A stretch of DNA of 64,000 nucleotides from NCBI RefSeq assembly GCF_004299445.1, contig NZ_SCTC01000069.1, positions 120,473 to 184,472 of the forward strand, given 5' to 3'. The notes beneath the pieces were generated by a model. It was not told the origin of the DNA, did not search any database, and saw only the letters and a list, made by a program, of their open reading frames with translations. How positions within the stretch are numbered: the stretch's first letter is position 1; every line of letters starts with the position of its first letter. Positions 62,461 to 64,000 of the stretch are shown piece after piece. The stretch is from Phenylobacterium sp. Lineage in GTDB: Bacteria; Pseudomonadota; Alphaproteobacteria; Caulobacterales; Caulobacteraceae. The translations under genes and the position numbers were made by a program.

Positions 62461-62925
62461 ATGCCCGGCGAACCCTTCTGGCGACGAAAGACCCTCGGGC
62501 AGATGACGGTCCCCGAGTGGGAGAGCCTGTGCGACGGCTGCGGCCTCTGCTGCCTGGTCCGCTTCGAGGACGAGGCGACCGACGAGGTCATCCCCACGCG
62601 CGTCCACTGCAAGCTGTTCGACCCCGATCGCTGCCAGTGCTCGAACTATGCCGAGCGCCACAAGTACGTCCCCGACTGCATCAAGCTCACGCCCCACAAC
62701 ATCGAGGCGCTGGAGTGGATGCCGAAGTCGTGCGCCTATCGCCGCCTCCATGAAGGCCGCGACCTGGCCGAGTGGCACCCGCTGATCTCGGGCGATCCGG
62801 AAAGCGTCCACCGCGCCGGCATCAGCGTCCGTGGCCAGACGATCAGCGAGGACGCCCTGGCCGATCCCGAAGACGCCCTGGATTTCGCCGCCTGGGATCT
62901 GATCGTCGAACGCGGCGACGACTAG
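62461..62925 (+). CDS. YcgN-family (UPF0260) cysteine-cluster protein
   Basis: 154 residues. The cysteine pattern is ESLCDGCGLCCLVRFEDEAT, VHCKLFDPDRCQCSNYAERH, then VPDCIKL and KSCAYRRLHEGRDL. This is the full YcgN set and could bind a metal or Fe-S cluster. The WHPLISGDPESVHRAGISVR block is also conserved. The function is unknown. No clear ribosome site. Confidence 0.9.
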   Translation: MPGEPFWRRKTLGQMTVPEWESLCDGCGLCCLVRFEDEATDEVIPTRVHCKLFDPDRCQCSNYAERHKYVPDCIKLTPHNIEALEWMPKSCAYRRLHEGRDLAEWHPLISGDPESVHRAGISVRGQTISEDALADPEDALDFAAWDLIVERGDD

Positions 62926-62962
62926 CCCCCCGACCGCCGCGGACCGTGCTAAGCCCGACCCC

Positions 62963-63763
62963 ATGAAGTGCCACTACATCAACCTCGACACGGCGACAGC
63001 CCGCCGCGCGAACCTGGAAGCGGCGTTCCGGGCGGTGAACCCACCCGGCTGGGAGCTTGTGCGCATCGCCGCGTCCGGCCCGGACGCAGCCGCCGGCGTG
63101 CAGGGGTCGATCACGGCGACGGAAAAGGCCTGCTGGCTCAGCCACCGGCGCGCCATCGAGGCTGCGCTGGGCGACGACGAGCCGGTGGTGATCGTCGAGG
63201 ACGACGTCCGCTTCTCGCCCCGCACCTTCCCGATACTGGCCGCCCTGGCGACCGCCGACTCCGAGTGGGACCTGCTCTATAGCGACGTCATCCTGACCGA
63301 GATCTCGTCGATGGTGACCTACGCCCGCGACTGGCCGCAGCTGGCGCGCGCCGGCAACTTCCGCATGCAAGACCTGGCGACGCTCCCGTTCGTGGGGGCG
63401 GCCGGCTACGTGGTGCGGGGAGGTTCCAAGCGCCGCGTGCTGGAGGCGCTCGACAGTCTGCCGTTCGACCGCGCCTACGACGTGGCCCTGCGCGACCTGA
63501 TCCACCAAGGCGTGCTGCAAGGCCGCGCGTGCTTTCCGTTCCTGACCGCGCCCAGCGTCGACGCCGATGCTTCGACCATCCAGCCGTCGCAGCTCCAGTT
63601 CCGGGATGCGGCGATCAACGCCTTCCGCCGGCTGATGTTTGTCGACCGCGACCTGGAGGCCTCGCGCCGCGACGTCGCCGCGCTCGAGGCGGCCCACGGC
63701 GATCCGGCGGCGACGGTGCTGGGCGGCGTGCTGGGCGCGCTGGTCTCGTCAAAGATGCCCTAG
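62963..63763 (+). CDS. Glycosyltransferase family 25 protein
   Basis: 266 residues starting 38 bp after ycgN. It begins CHYINLDTATARRANLEAAF, the usual family 25 start, and has KACWLSHRRAIEAAL and the metal/nucleotide-sugar DXD-type motif VVIVEDDVRF. FVGAAGYVVRGGSKRRVLEA matches later family blocks. It probably adds a sugar to lipopolysaccharide or another surface polymer. Confidence 0.88.
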   Translation: MKCHYINLDTATARRANLEAAFRAVNPPGWELVRIAASGPDAAAGVQGSITATEKACWLSHRRAIEAALGDDEPVVIVEDDVRFSPRTFPILAALATADSEWDLLYSDVILTEISSMVTYARDWPQLARAGNFRMQDLATLPFVGAAGYVVRGGSKRRVLEALDSLPFDRAYDVALRDLIHQGVLQGRACFPFLTAPSVDADASTIQPSQLQFRDAAINAFRRLMFVDRDLEASRRDVAALEAAHGDPAATVLGGVLGALVSSKMP

Positions 63764-63797
63764 GCGCGCTTTATGTGTGATATTTTCGCCACAGGTG

Positions 63798-63816
63798 AGG
63801 TTGCGTGACGCAACCT
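63798..63816. promoter_or_regulatory. 19-bp palindrome upstream of the J-domain gene
   Basis: AGGTTGCG-TGA-CGCAACCT is a perfect inverted repeat 57 bp before the TTG start. It lacks a T tract, so it looks more like an operator than a terminator. It does not match the CIRCE element. Confidence 0.45.
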
Positions 63817-63872
63817 GACCGCCAATCTAGTACTCACATCAACGGCATGGTCTTTCGAGGAGTCTGACGAGC

Positions 63873-64000
63873 TTGGCGCGCGATCCCTACCAGGAACTGG
63901 GCGTATCCCGCACCGCCACCGCGGATGAGGTCCGCAAGGCGTTCCGCAAGCTCGCCAAGGAGAATCACCCGGACACCAATCCCGGCAACAAGGCGGCCGA
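63873..64000 (+). CDS. J-domain protein, N-terminal fragment
   Basis: The frame opens at a TTG behind GAGGAG and runs off the window end after 42 codons. The J-domain helices are visible ([20 protein letters not shown]) with the HPD motif in [10 protein letters not shown] DnaJ/CbpA-type co-chaperone is likely; the rest is not in the window. Confidence 0.85.
   Translation, partial: MARDPYQELGVSRTATADEVRKAFRKLAKENHPDTNPGNKAA

Overview
The window is high-GC, densely coded chromosomal DNA with many overlapping start/stop codons. The gene set points to a stalked-bacterium relative in the Alphaproteobacteria, family Caulobacteraceae, with Phenylobacterium or Caulobacter as the best guess. It includes a CtrA-type response regulator, a DivJ-like kinase, a MucR/Ros regulator, a FixLJ pair, a large TonB-dependent receptor, small DUF983/DUF1491/YcgN-type proteins, TTAA-N7-TTAA and GANTC regulatory words, and frequent GTG/TTG starts. 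The genus is an inference, because no rRNA or other taxonomic marker is present. I see no prophage, insertion sequence, CRISPR array or integrase.

Layout. 0-11.8 kb is mixed metabolism: a HAD phosphatase, a J-domain protein, pdxH coupled to a kinase/ATPase fusion, an acyl-CoA ligase, alpha/beta hydrolases, a MocR regulator divergent from a DUF983 protein, and a DUF442 plus metallo-beta-lactamase-fold pair. 11.9-15.7 kb holds two dipeptide-type ABC permeases split by a long inverted-repeat element and followed by a TPR/beta-hydroxylase-like protein. 16-24.2 kb holds a TonB receptor, a TPR-sulfotransferase, an aspartyl-protease lipoprotein, SppA, and two tRNAs (Pro-CGG and Gln-TTG). 24.4-28.7 kb is a signalling island: a CheY-like receiver, a CtrA paralogue, a soluble kinase, FixJ and FixL. 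28.8-39.6 kb is mostly metabolic: an acetyltransferase, oligopeptidase B, a trypsin-like protein, a MaoC protein, an acyl-CoA ligase, an SbtA/SbtB-type bicarbonate transporter pair and a crotonase.

39.8-46.7 kb returns to regulation: MucR, a PAS protein, SufE, and two divergent paralogous histidine kinases, one DivJ-like. 46.8-53.2 kb holds a flavin monooxygenase, a methyltransferase and a translation operon (prfC, an RsmC-like methyltransferase, rsuA). 53.6-54.9 kb is a DAHP synthase gene preceded by a short aromatic-rich leader peptide and terminator, which I read as a transcription attenuator. 55-64 kb holds a TPR-like protein under a CtrA-box, a TonB-C-like periplasmic protein, an NMT1/THI5-type ABC importer, uup, ycgN, a family 25 glycosyltransferase and the start of another J-domain gene.

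Three themes run across the window. First, cell-cycle signalling genes and CtrA/CcrM-type DNA words recur. Second, a family of hairpin repeats sits between genes, twice inside ABC transporter operons. Third, two genes are broken by single missing bases at G runs, which could be real or assembly errors. The most interesting single item is the putative leaderless aromatic attenuator of DAHP synthase at 53575-53783.
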